Source: Sporocytophaga myxococcoides DSM 11118 (GTDB lineage: Bacteria; Bacteroidota; Bacteroidia; Cytophagales; Cytophagaceae). Taken from it: DNA of 64,000 bases. Where the stretch lies: positions 248,001 through 312,000 of the forward strand of contig NZ_AUFX01000005.1 in the NCBI RefSeq assembly GCF_000426725.1, given 5' to 3'. A program made the translations under genes and the position numbers. Position 1 is the first letter of the stretch; each line of letters begins with the position of its first letter. Positions 44,360 through 51,472 of this stretch are shown piece by piece. Below the pieces are notes generated by a model that saw only the letters and a list, made by a program, of their open reading frames with translations, made no database searches and was not told where the DNA came from.

Positions 44360-46717
44360 TTACCTCTCCATTGGAATGTAAACTTTAAAAACAGAACCCT
44401 TTCCTATTTCACTTTCTACTTCAATTTTCCCTCCTGAGTTGGTTATTATTCTTTTTACCAGATACAAGCCCACTCCTGTGCCTTCTGCCTCGGATTGTAG
44501 TCTTTTAAACATATCAAAAATTTTTGCTTTTTGTTTTATATCAAATCCTTGTCCATTATCCTTAACTGAAAGCTCAATGCAACCATCTTCAATTCTCGTT
44601 TTTACGAAAATTTCTGGACGCCTTTGGGGTGCCTTGAACTTAAGAGCATTGCTTAATAGATTATAAATAATGCTTTTTAGATTTTTCCTGGAAAAACGTA
44701 TTGTACTGCAACAGTCAAATTCTGTTTTTATTTCAGCTTGCGTTGTATTGATCTGAATTTCCAACGATGATTTTATATCTTCTAACAATTCCTTTATGTC
44801 AATTTCTTCAAATGGTTCTTCTCCGCTTTTTTGCGCCTTGCTGATCTCAGTGAGGTCTAATAAAGTTTTTTTAAATTTCTCCACCGAAGTTTTCATCATG
44901 CTTAGAAAGACACTAACATTACCATCTTCATTTATTTCATCATTAAGCGCATTCAGAAGCCCTTCAATATTGGAAATGGGAGTTTTTAAATCGTGAGATG
45001 CTGTGTAAATAAAATTATCCAAATCATTATTGACTTTAATAAGCAGAGTATTTTTTGATTTCAATTCTTCAGCATATTTCTTTTGTTCATCGATGTCTGT
45101 TGCAGTACCCATCCATTTTATTACTTTACCTTCTTCATTCTTTAATGCAACTGTTTTGACCAGATGCCATCGATATATTCCATCAAAGCGTCGAATTCTA
45201 AATTCAGTTTCAAACGGAACTCCAGTTCTTAAACTTCTTACCCATAGTTCAAACATATCGGATAAATCATCAGGGTGAATAAAATTTTGCCAATTCCAAT
45301 CTCCGATCAATTCAAATGATGATCCAGTATAAGTATATGCATTATGATTTAGGAAATCTAATCCTCCATCAGGTCTTGCTGTCCAGAATAATTGAGGTAC
45401 GTTTTCGGCCAAAAATCTATACCGTTCTTCACTTTCCTTGATTTGCATATTCTTTATTCTGAGTTCTTTCAGAATGGTAATATCCATTACCGTTCCCAGC
45501 ATACGAACTGGATGGCCTATTTCATCTCGGATTATTCTCGAACTACTGAGAATTATTTTTTCAGTTTTGTCGGGAAGTATTATTCTGTATTGGCTTTCGG
45601 ATTGAAAGCTAGATTTATTTTTGAATGCTGTATTTAAATTTTCTTCAAACTTTTTGGCATCTTCTGGTTTTAAACGTGCTGTAAAATCTGCCACCTTAAA
45701 ACTCTTCTGTTGCCTGGGTAAATCGTATATGTTATAGGCTTCATCAGTGTATGTTATAATATCATTTATGATATCCCAATCGTAATTTCCAATATGAGAA
45801 ATTTCTTGAGCTTCTTTTAATTGTTCTTTTATATATTCTTTTTCTTCTTTTACCTTTTCCAATTCAGTAATGTCAAGTTCGAAAAGCAATACTTGTATTA
45901 CTCTTTCTTCTATACGTTTAAAAACAGTTGCTTTTAAAAATATCCACCTGGTACTTCCAACCTTATCAATTATTCTATACTTAAGTTCAATGATTTCTTT
46001 GTCTTTTAAATAACTTAAACTCCTAATTTTGTCTTTAATTTTTTCTTTATCCAATAAGTGTGTTATTGTGTTGATAAATGATGAAAAATTTGATTCCATC
46101 ACTTCTTCAGGTGTATAGCCAAATATTGTTTTATCATTAAAATTATTATAAGTTAATCTATCTATATCAAGATCATAAATATTGATGTAGCAGAAGGTGT
46201 ACTCCAGAAATTGTTCTAATTGGCAAATTTGTTCTTTTGGTTTAATATGTTCTGATTCTGACTCAACTCTGACTGATTGTAATTTTGAGAATTCTAATAC
46301 TAAACTTTCTTGAAACAGGGATAAATACTCTATATCCTTAATAATTAAAATTGAGAGGTTAACATCATTAGTGTATTTAGAAAGTAATTCAATAAGGCAT
46401 AATTTCCGGTTAAATAATATTTGTCTAATAAAAGTAGAGTCAAAGTGTTCAGTTGAAATCCATGAAATCTGGTTTGCTTTTGTCTTGGATATCCATAGAC
46501 TTAAATCTTTTATGATGGTACCTTCTTGTATAGATTTTAAATAATTTCTGATTTCACTATCAATTAAGCTGGAAATGTTACTTTCATTTAATTGGGAATA
46601 TGCTGAAAGTTCTTGCAGGTTTTTTAAGTGGAAATTATTTATTACCTCATTCAGATTACTATAAAGAAAGGATGCATATGCTTTTAAAAGCACTGTATCA
46701 AACTCTTCATATTTCAT
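44360..46717 (-). CDS. Soluble PAS-domain sensor histidine kinase
   Basis: 785 residues, no membrane segment or signal peptide, so it senses in the cytoplasm. The first about 165 residues are a helical region of unknown type. Three PAS domains follow at about 170-290, 300-405 and 415-540; the last opens YRFLAENVPQLFWTARPDGG. HisKA is FIYTASHDLKTPISNIEGLL with His575. The ATPase domain has NLLSNALKFKAPQ, VKDNGQGFD and GTGVGLYLVKR, ending GKIEVESEIGKGSVFKVYIP. The last PAS plus kinase is clearly paralogous to that of the kinase at 11093-14833, while the input ends differ. No response regulator is nearby. Confidence 0.9.
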   Translation of the reverse strand: MKYEEFDTVLLKAYASFLYSNLNEVINNFHLKNLQELSAYSQLNESNISSLIDSEIRNYLKSIQEGTIIKDLSLWISKTKANQISWISTEHFDSTFIRQILFNRKLCLIELLSKYTNDVNLSILIIKDIEYLSLFQESLVLEFSKLQSVRVESESEHIKPKEQICQLEQFLEYTFCYINIYDLDIDRLTYNNFNDKTIFGYTPEEVMESNFSSFINTITHLLDKEKIKDKIRSLSYLKDKEIIELKYRIIDKVGSTRWIFLKATVFKRIEERVIQVLLFELDITELEKVKEEKEYIKEQLKEAQEISHIGNYDWDIINDIITYTDEAYNIYDLPRQQKSFKVADFTARLKPEDAKKFEENLNTAFKNKSSFQSESQYRIILPDKTEKIILSSSRIIRDEIGHPVRMLGTVMDITILKELRIKNMQIKESEERYRFLAENVPQLFWTARPDGGLDFLNHNAYTYTGSSFELIGDWNWQNFIHPDDLSDMFELWVRSLRTGVPFETEFRIRRFDGIYRWHLVKTVALKNEEGKVIKWMGTATDIDEQKKYAEELKSKNTLLIKVNNDLDNFIYTASHDLKTPISNIEGLLNALNDEINEDGNVSVFLSMMKTSVEKFKKTLLDLTEISKAQKSGEEPFEEIDIKELLEDIKSSLEIQINTTQAEIKTEFDCCSTIRFSRKNLKSIIYNLLSNALKFKAPQRRPEIFVKTRIEDGCIELSVKDNGQGFDIKQKAKIFDMFKRLQSEAEGTGVGLYLVKRIITNSGGKIEVESEIGKGSVFKVYIPMER

Positions 46718-46872
46718 AAAATGAGGTACAGTATCATTTATACATCAAATTAAAAAATGAATAAATTGTTATTTACTCTTATCACACTGGTGAATATAGT
46801 TTAGGAAAAATCGGACCAATAAGAGGTTAATATTTAAACTATTACAGATTGCATTTGCAGAGACTAAAAAAC

Positions 46873-46907
46873 AAAAAGCCCGAAATTGAATAAATTTCAG
46901 GCTTTTT
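46873..46907 (-). terminator. Terminator of the tRNA gene
   Basis: On the minus strand AAAAAGCCTGAAATT pairs with AATTTCGGGCTTTTT (plus 46893-46907 and 46873-46887) with one mismatch and a 5-base loop, ending in T-rich sequence 10 bases after the tRNA. Confidence 0.8.
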
Positions 46908-46916
46908 AGTAATTTG

Positions 46917-46990
46917 TGGGCCCTGCTGGAATCGAACCAGCCACCTACTGATTATGAGTCAGTTGCTCTAACCGAATGAGCTAAGGGCCC
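46917..46990 (-). tRNA. tRNA with anticodon CAU, probably elongator tRNA-Met
   Basis: A full 74-base cloverleaf on the minus strand: acceptor GGGCCCT/AGGGCCC, D arm GCTC…GAGC, anticodon arm ACTGA-CTCATAA-TCAGT with anticodon CAU, and T arm GCTGG-TTCGATT-CCAGC, all perfectly paired; discriminator A. The CCA end is not encoded (genomic ACAAAT follows). CAU may also be the tRNA-Ile that is modified to lysidine; the A73 and the stems alone do not settle it, but Met is more likely. Confidence 0.9.
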
Positions 46991-47034
46991 CTTCCCTTAG
47001 AGGACTTTTACAAGTCCCCTTGAATTTGGGAGTG

Positions 47035-47066
47035 CAATTTTACATATTTGCATTCATATTGCCAAA
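47035..47066 (-). promoter_or_regulatory. Candidate tRNA promoter
   Basis: On the minus strand TTTG (plus 47063-47066) and TAAAATTG (plus 47035-47042) are separated by 20 bases, a good match in spacing to the Bacteroidota TTTG-N19..23-TAnnTTTG promoter with one mismatch in the -7 box. It would give a leader of about 40 bases before the tRNA. Confidence 0.45.
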
Positions 47067-47086
47067 CATTTAAACACTATTTTCAA

Positions 47087-47713
47087 TTGAATTTTTCAGA
47101 ATATAAAAATATTATTTTTGACCTCGGGGCTGTAATCATCAATATCGATTTTCAAAAGACTTTTGAAGCTTTTGCAAAACTTGGAGATACAGATGTATTA
47201 CAGGTGCTTAAGAAATTTGAGGATCAGAAAATATTGCACAGATACGAAACGGGAGAGGTGGATGATAACGGCTTCAGAAATCTGATCCGTAAAGAATTTG
47301 GAAACTATTTGTTAGATGAACAGATCGACGATGCCTGGAATGCATTGTTGCTCGACATTCCTCAGGAAAGAATAGATTTGATCCTAAGCTTAAAAAGCAG
47401 ATATAGGATATTTATCCTAAGCAATACGAATGCGATTCATATTAAAGGGGTAAATGCTATATTGGATGAAACTACCGGTATTTCGAACCTGGACAAGATA
47501 TTTGAAAAGGTGTATTATTCTCACGAGGTTTTATTAAGGAAGCCGGATATCGCTATTTATGAATATGTACTTAGAGACAAAGATTTAAAAGCCTCCGAAA
47601 CAATCTTCCTGGATGATAATTTAGATAATATAAAAGCATCTGAAAGGGCGGGAATTACAAGTTTATGGGTAAATCCTCCATTGACGATTTTAGATTTATT
47701 GAAAGATGCGTAG
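47087..47713 (+). CDS. HAD family hydrolase (YihX-like, subfamily IA)
   Basis: About 208 residues. Motif I is IIFDLGAVIINID, motif II IFILSNTNA, motif III the lysine in LLRKPDIAIYEYV, and motif IV IFLDDNLDNIKASERAG. The DLG form of motif I, in place of DxD, is usual for the YihX/epoxide-hydrolase-N type of HAD phosphatases. There is no ATG before motif I; TTG 47087 gives an N-terminus (MNFSEYKNIIFDLG) of normal length, while TTG 47048 would add 13 atypical residues. It overlaps the site-2 protease gene by 8 bases, so translation is coupled. Substrate unknown. Confidence 0.83.
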   Translation: MNFSEYKNIIFDLGAVIINIDFQKTFEAFAKLGDTDVLQVLKKFEDQKILHRYETGEVDDNGFRNLIRKEFGNYLLDEQIDDAWNALLLDIPQERIDLILSLKSRYRIFILSNTNAIHIKGVNAILDETTGISNLDKIFEKVYYSHEVLLRKPDIAIYEYVLRDKDLKASETIFLDDNLDNIKASERAGITSLWVNPPLTILDLLKDA

Positions 47714-48839
47714 AGAAAAAATTAAAACTTACCTGATTCAGTTTATCCTGTTTGTTACAACTTTAACTACTACTACTTTAGCAGGTTATACTTTTACCTC
47801 TTCAAAGTCTGAAAGCTTTGAAGCGATCTTGCAGGGTTTGTATTTCTCAATCCCTTTTCTTGGGATTCTTACTATTCATGAGTTTGGCCATTATATCACA
47901 GCCAGGTTATATAAAGTAAAAGTAACACTTCCCTATTTCATCCCTTTTTTCACTTTTATAGGAACACTGGGCGCATTCATAAGAATGAAAAGTAAGTTGG
48001 GGTCTAAAAAAGAAATCTTTGATATCGGTATTGCCGGACCGTTGGCTGGATTTGTTGCTGCCTTAATTATATTGTTTTATGGCTTTACGCATTTGCCTCC
48101 TCGTGAACATATTTTTACCATTCATCCTGAATACCAAAAATATGGTTTGGAATATGAAAAATATGTATACACTCAAAAAAATTCTGACCCCAATGTTATA
48201 AATTATAAAATAGGGGATAACCTACTGTTTCAGTTTTTTAAGAAATATGTAGCTTCAGATCCTTCACTAGTTCCTAATTCATATGAATTGATTCATTATC
48301 CATTTCTTTTTGCAGGTTTTTGGGCTTTATTCTTTACTGCATTAAACTTGCTTCCAATAGGGCAGACAGATGGTGGGCATATTTTGTATGGACTGGTAGG
48401 TGAAAAAAAACAAAGGCAGATCACTCCTGTAATTTTTACTCTGTTTGTCTTTATAGGAGGATTGGGAATTTTTTCGAATGATAATATTTTTGGAAGTTAT
48501 GTTCCATTAGGTTCCTTTGAAAACTTTATAGGATTTGCTCCTTTCTACCTGTTTTTGCTGTATGTAATATTTTCAAAGGTCAGTGAAAGTAAGATTACAA
48601 ATTTCTTAATAGCTACTGTTGTTTTTACTCTTCATTTCTTCCTAAGTATAATGCTGCCATCTCTTCAAGGGGCTGTTGGCTATCTTGTATTTGCTTTATT
48701 GTTTGGGCGTTTCCTGGGAATATATCATCCGCCGGCTGAGATAGAAGAACCATTAAGCACTTCAAGAAAAATGCTAGGCTGGGTAGCTTTGATTATCTTT
48801 ATAATCTGCTTTTCTCCCCAGCCTATAATGATTGAATAG
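47706..48839 (+). CDS. Site-2 protease family (M50) membrane metalloprotease
   Basis: 377 residues with about eight membrane helices. The zinc motif HEFGH has His58, Glu59 and His62 in a helix (ILTIHEFGHYITARLY). The third ligand region is LLPIGQTDGGHILYGL, matching the NPxPxxDGG pattern of M50 proteases. GIAGPLAGFVAALI forms the next conserved helix. There is no PDZ domain, unlike RseP, so it is of the short S2P type that resembles plant EGY proteins. It overlaps the HAD gene by 8 bases; it converges on the T9SS protein gene with a 4-base gap. Its substrate is unknown. Confidence 0.88.
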   Translation: MRREKIKTYLIQFILFVTTLTTTTLAGYTFTSSKSESFEAILQGLYFSIPFLGILTIHEFGHYITARLYKVKVTLPYFIPFFTFIGTLGAFIRMKSKLGSKKEIFDIGIAGPLAGFVAALIILFYGFTHLPPREHIFTIHPEYQKYGLEYEKYVYTQKNSDPNVINYKIGDNLLFQFFKKYVASDPSLVPNSYELIHYPFLFAGFWALFFTALNLLPIGQTDGGHILYGLVGEKKQRQITPVIFTLFVFIGGLGIFSNDNIFGSYVPLGSFENFIGFAPFYLFLLYVIFSKVSESKITNFLIATVVFTLHFFLSIMLPSLQGAVGYLVFALLFGRFLGIYHPPAEIEEPLSTSRKMLGWVALIIFIICFSPQPIMIE

Positions 48840-48843
48840 AATT

Positions 48844-50694
48844 TTATTTGTTGAGTAGAACCTTTTTAACAGTCAACGCATTGCCGTCAGTAAGGTGAAG
48901 GAGGTACAAGCCATTGTTCAGATGACTGATGTCCATCAGGTTTTCTGAGAAGACATAATTATCATAAAACTGTTCAGCCATTACTCGGCCTGACAAGTCA
49001 TATAAAGTAGCTTTTGATATTTTACCAAAAATATTAATCAGCCCTGTGCTTGGGTTTGGGAAAACATTAGCTTCAAGCTCTTGCACAGGAGGTTTATTTC
49101 CGACAGGAAAGCCTTTTCCAAAGACTGGTCTTATCATAATAGTGCCAGGAGCTTTATCAAAATTCTGCCACTCATTTCCGAGGTTCACAAACGTATGGCT
49201 CTGGTTATCATTATTCTTATCAAAGCCAATTCCCAATTGATATGTATTGCCGAAGTTCTGACGGTATCCAACATAGAAGGAATCAGATAGTAATACCGGA
49301 TTTGCCAGATGATATCTTTTGTATGTATTAAGACTTGTATATTCAATGATAATATCTTGTGACGTAAGAACCTCTTCATTGTTGTTACCAATAGTAATGG
49401 ATCTCCATACATTCAATGTTAGAGGCTGTTTGTCGAATGAGATTCCAACCCGGGGAAAGTATATTTCAATATCCGTAATGGTATCAGGTTTGGTTAACCC
49501 GAATTTCAGAGCGAATCTCGATCCGGCAGAGTTTGAGCCTACATAAAATTCGGCAGTGCCATCATCATAGGCATAATAATCAGATAATGCAGTGCTTTTG
49601 CAAATGCTATCATTTACCCTGAAATCAATTCCATTCTCAATAGTATCTTTGGAGTGAATTGCAAAGCATTGATTAATGTAAACAGGTTCAGTTCTTTCTG
49701 TTACATTGATATCATCAAGATCCCATGCAATTGTAGCCTGAGCAAAGGGGCCGATCAAAGCACCCTGCAAGTTTCTTGTCTGAAGAATGTTTTGAGTTGT
49801 TTTATCAATGGCATAACTCGTATATGTAGGAGTTCGTGTAATACCTAAGTTGTGAACACGAACATTGCTTGATGATGCTTTTGCACTTCCTCCACCAGCT
49901 ACAAACTGATTTACCGGCATTGACTGATAACTTTTAAGCAAGGAGGTTGGTAATGTGATTGGAGCTGCGTCTGGGAATAATGTATCGCTTTGAGTCCTGT
50001 TGGAATCAAGGATGATGTAATCAATATTCCAGATATCGAAAGATCCGCTTTGTCTTCCATAAGAAGTAAAGCGGAATTGGAAGCCACCATGAAAGAAGGA
50101 GGTATCTTTTATCGGAATAATTTTCTGAAAGAAATTTGATTTGTCGGCGATCGGAGGTTTATTGGACCAGACCGTCTTCCATTTCTCTTCTGAATTTTTA
50201 AATTCAAGTCTCAGTGAATCAATTTTATTGTCTGAAGGATCTCCGAAACCAGAGTTTTGCCAGTAGAAACTCAGCATGACAGAGTCTGCAGGAGTTAATG
50301 ATTTAAGATTTATAGGTCTTGATGTCAGGTCGTCTGTTTTTCCCTCTGCAGTTGGTATAGAAAAGTTATAAGGCATTCCTTCTGCATTGAGGCCATCAAA
50401 GGTTGCTACTTTTACACTAGGAGGATTCATGGCATAATCCTGAGAGATGAAAGTGCCGCTACCCGACATCCATCTGGAAAGGTCGGGAGAAGTAGTTATA
50501 TTCTGGGAAAAGTCTTCGAAGAAAGGTAAAGAGAGCGTATCATTAATAGCAGCCACTCTTAAGCTTTTATTTAATCCTCTTGAAGGATCGTATTCGAGGG
50601 GGCGGATAAAAATCTGCCCCCAGGTATTTTCAGTAAACAGGAAAAAAGTAAAAAGAAAATAAAAAAATGGAGATCTTATAAAGCTTTTTAGCAT
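48844..50694 (-). CDS. T9SS type A sorting-domain surface protein
   Basis: 616 residues. Signal peptide (FYFLFTFFLFTENTWGQ) and a long beta-rich part with lectin-like features (SLPFFEDFSQN … VMLSFYWQNSGFGDPSDN … DSLRLEFKNSEEKW). The characteristic YYAYDDGTAEFYVGSNSAG stretch follows at about residues 365-383. The last 75 residues are a type A T9SS domain (NVFPNPSTGLINIFG … NNGLYLLHLTDGNALTVKK). The protein is exported to the surface or medium. Its function is unknown, but MAM/jellyroll-like early domains could bind glycans. It is last in a minus-strand run after the PASTA and Ddl genes (10-base gap). Confidence 0.85.
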   Translation of the reverse strand: MLKSFIRSPFFYFLFTFFLFTENTWGQIFIRPLEYDPSRGLNKSLRVAAINDTLSLPFFEDFSQNITTSPDLSRWMSGSGTFISQDYAMNPPSVKVATFDGLNAEGMPYNFSIPTAEGKTDDLTSRPINLKSLTPADSVMLSFYWQNSGFGDPSDNKIDSLRLEFKNSEEKWKTVWSNKPPIADKSNFFQKIIPIKDTSFFHGGFQFRFTSYGRQSGSFDIWNIDYIILDSNRTQSDTLFPDAAPITLPTSLLKSYQSMPVNQFVAGGGSAKASSSNVRVHNLGITRTPTYTSYAIDKTTQNILQTRNLQGALIGPFAQATIAWDLDDINVTERTEPVYINQCFAIHSKDTIENGIDFRVNDSICKSTALSDYYAYDDGTAEFYVGSNSAGSRFALKFGLTKPDTITDIEIYFPRVGISFDKQPLTLNVWRSITIGNNNEEVLTSQDIIIEYTSLNTYKRYHLANPVLLSDSFYVGYRQNFGNTYQLGIGFDKNNDNQSHTFVNLGNEWQNFDKAPGTIMIRPVFGKGFPVGNKPPVQELEANVFPNPSTGLINIFGKISKATLYDLSGRVMAEQFYDNYVFSENLMDISHLNNGLYLLHLTDGNALTVKKVLLNK

Positions 50695-50704
50695 ATAGAT
50701 AATT

Positions 50705-51472
50705 TTAACGAGTTATAGTAGTCGGTTGGCCCGCTACCCATACATCAACGATTTCTCCGATTTTTAATTTTTCTCCTGCTGCAGGTTTTTGTCTTATTAC
50801 AGTTCCTTCAGGTTCAGTCGACTCAGGATCAGATTTTTCTGAAATGGAAAGTCCGGTTCCGGAAAGTAAAACTCTTGCCTCATCAAGTGGCATTCCAATA
50901 AGATCAGGTATTTCTTTTTCTTCAGTACCCGTGCCATTTCCAACCATTAATGTTACTTTGGTTCCTTTTGATACTGGTGCTCCGTGCTCAATATGTTTTC
51001 CGTCAACTATTTGGTCTATTACCACATTTGAGTATGGGCTTGGTACATATTGTGTTCCGGCAAGAACAAGATCATAACCTTTAAGCATCATTTCAGCACT
51101 TTTCAGAGAAAGGTCTACAAGGTTAGGCATCTTAACTTTTGGAGGATTCAATGAACTTACAGAAATATAAATCTTTCTGCCATCTTTCACTTTTGATCCT
51201 TCAAGAGGGTGCTGAGAAAGTACTGTATGCGGTTTAGATCCGCTTACATAAGTAGAGTCATTGATCTGATATCTCAGATTTCTGGAAGAAAGAAAATCTT
51301 CAAGTTCGGCAACAGTCATGCCGGTAAGTTTAGGCACAGTTATACTTTCTCCGTGCTTGGTAGCAGAAGGAAGATAGAAGTAAAAGAACATGGCCAACAG
51401 TCCGAAAAATAATGTTGCAATAATGATCACATGAATAACTATGTGCTTCCAGGAGTTTGCTTTAAAAATCAT
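50705..51472 (-). CDS. Membrane-anchored protein with three PASTA domains
   Basis: 255 residues. One membrane helix at about 12-33 (IVIHVIIIATLFFGLLAMFF), then three PASTA domains at about 38-105, 110-180 and 185-252. Each opens with a V-P-x-L-x-G/D-x-S/T pattern (TVPKLTGMTVAELEDFLSSR, KMPNLVDLSLKSAEMMLKGY, EIPDLIGMPLDEARVLLSGT). PASTA domains bind muropeptides or cell-wall precursors. There is no kinase or penicillin-binding domain. Its ATG abuts the TAA of the upstream D-Ala-D-Ala ligase gene, and that link supports a role in cell-wall synthesis or sensing. Confidence 0.9.
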   Translation of the reverse strand: MIFKANSWKHIVIHVIIIATLFFGLLAMFFYFYLPSATKHGESITVPKLTGMTVAELEDFLSSRNLRYQINDSTYVSGSKPHTVLSQHPLEGSKVKDGRKIYISVSSLNPPKVKMPNLVDLSLKSAEMMLKGYDLVLAGTQYVPSPYSNVVIDQIVDGKHIEHGAPVSKGTKVTLMVGNGTGTEEKEIPDLIGMPLDEARVLLSGTGLSISEKSDPESTEPEGTVIRQKPAAGEKLKIGEIVDVWVAGQPTTITR

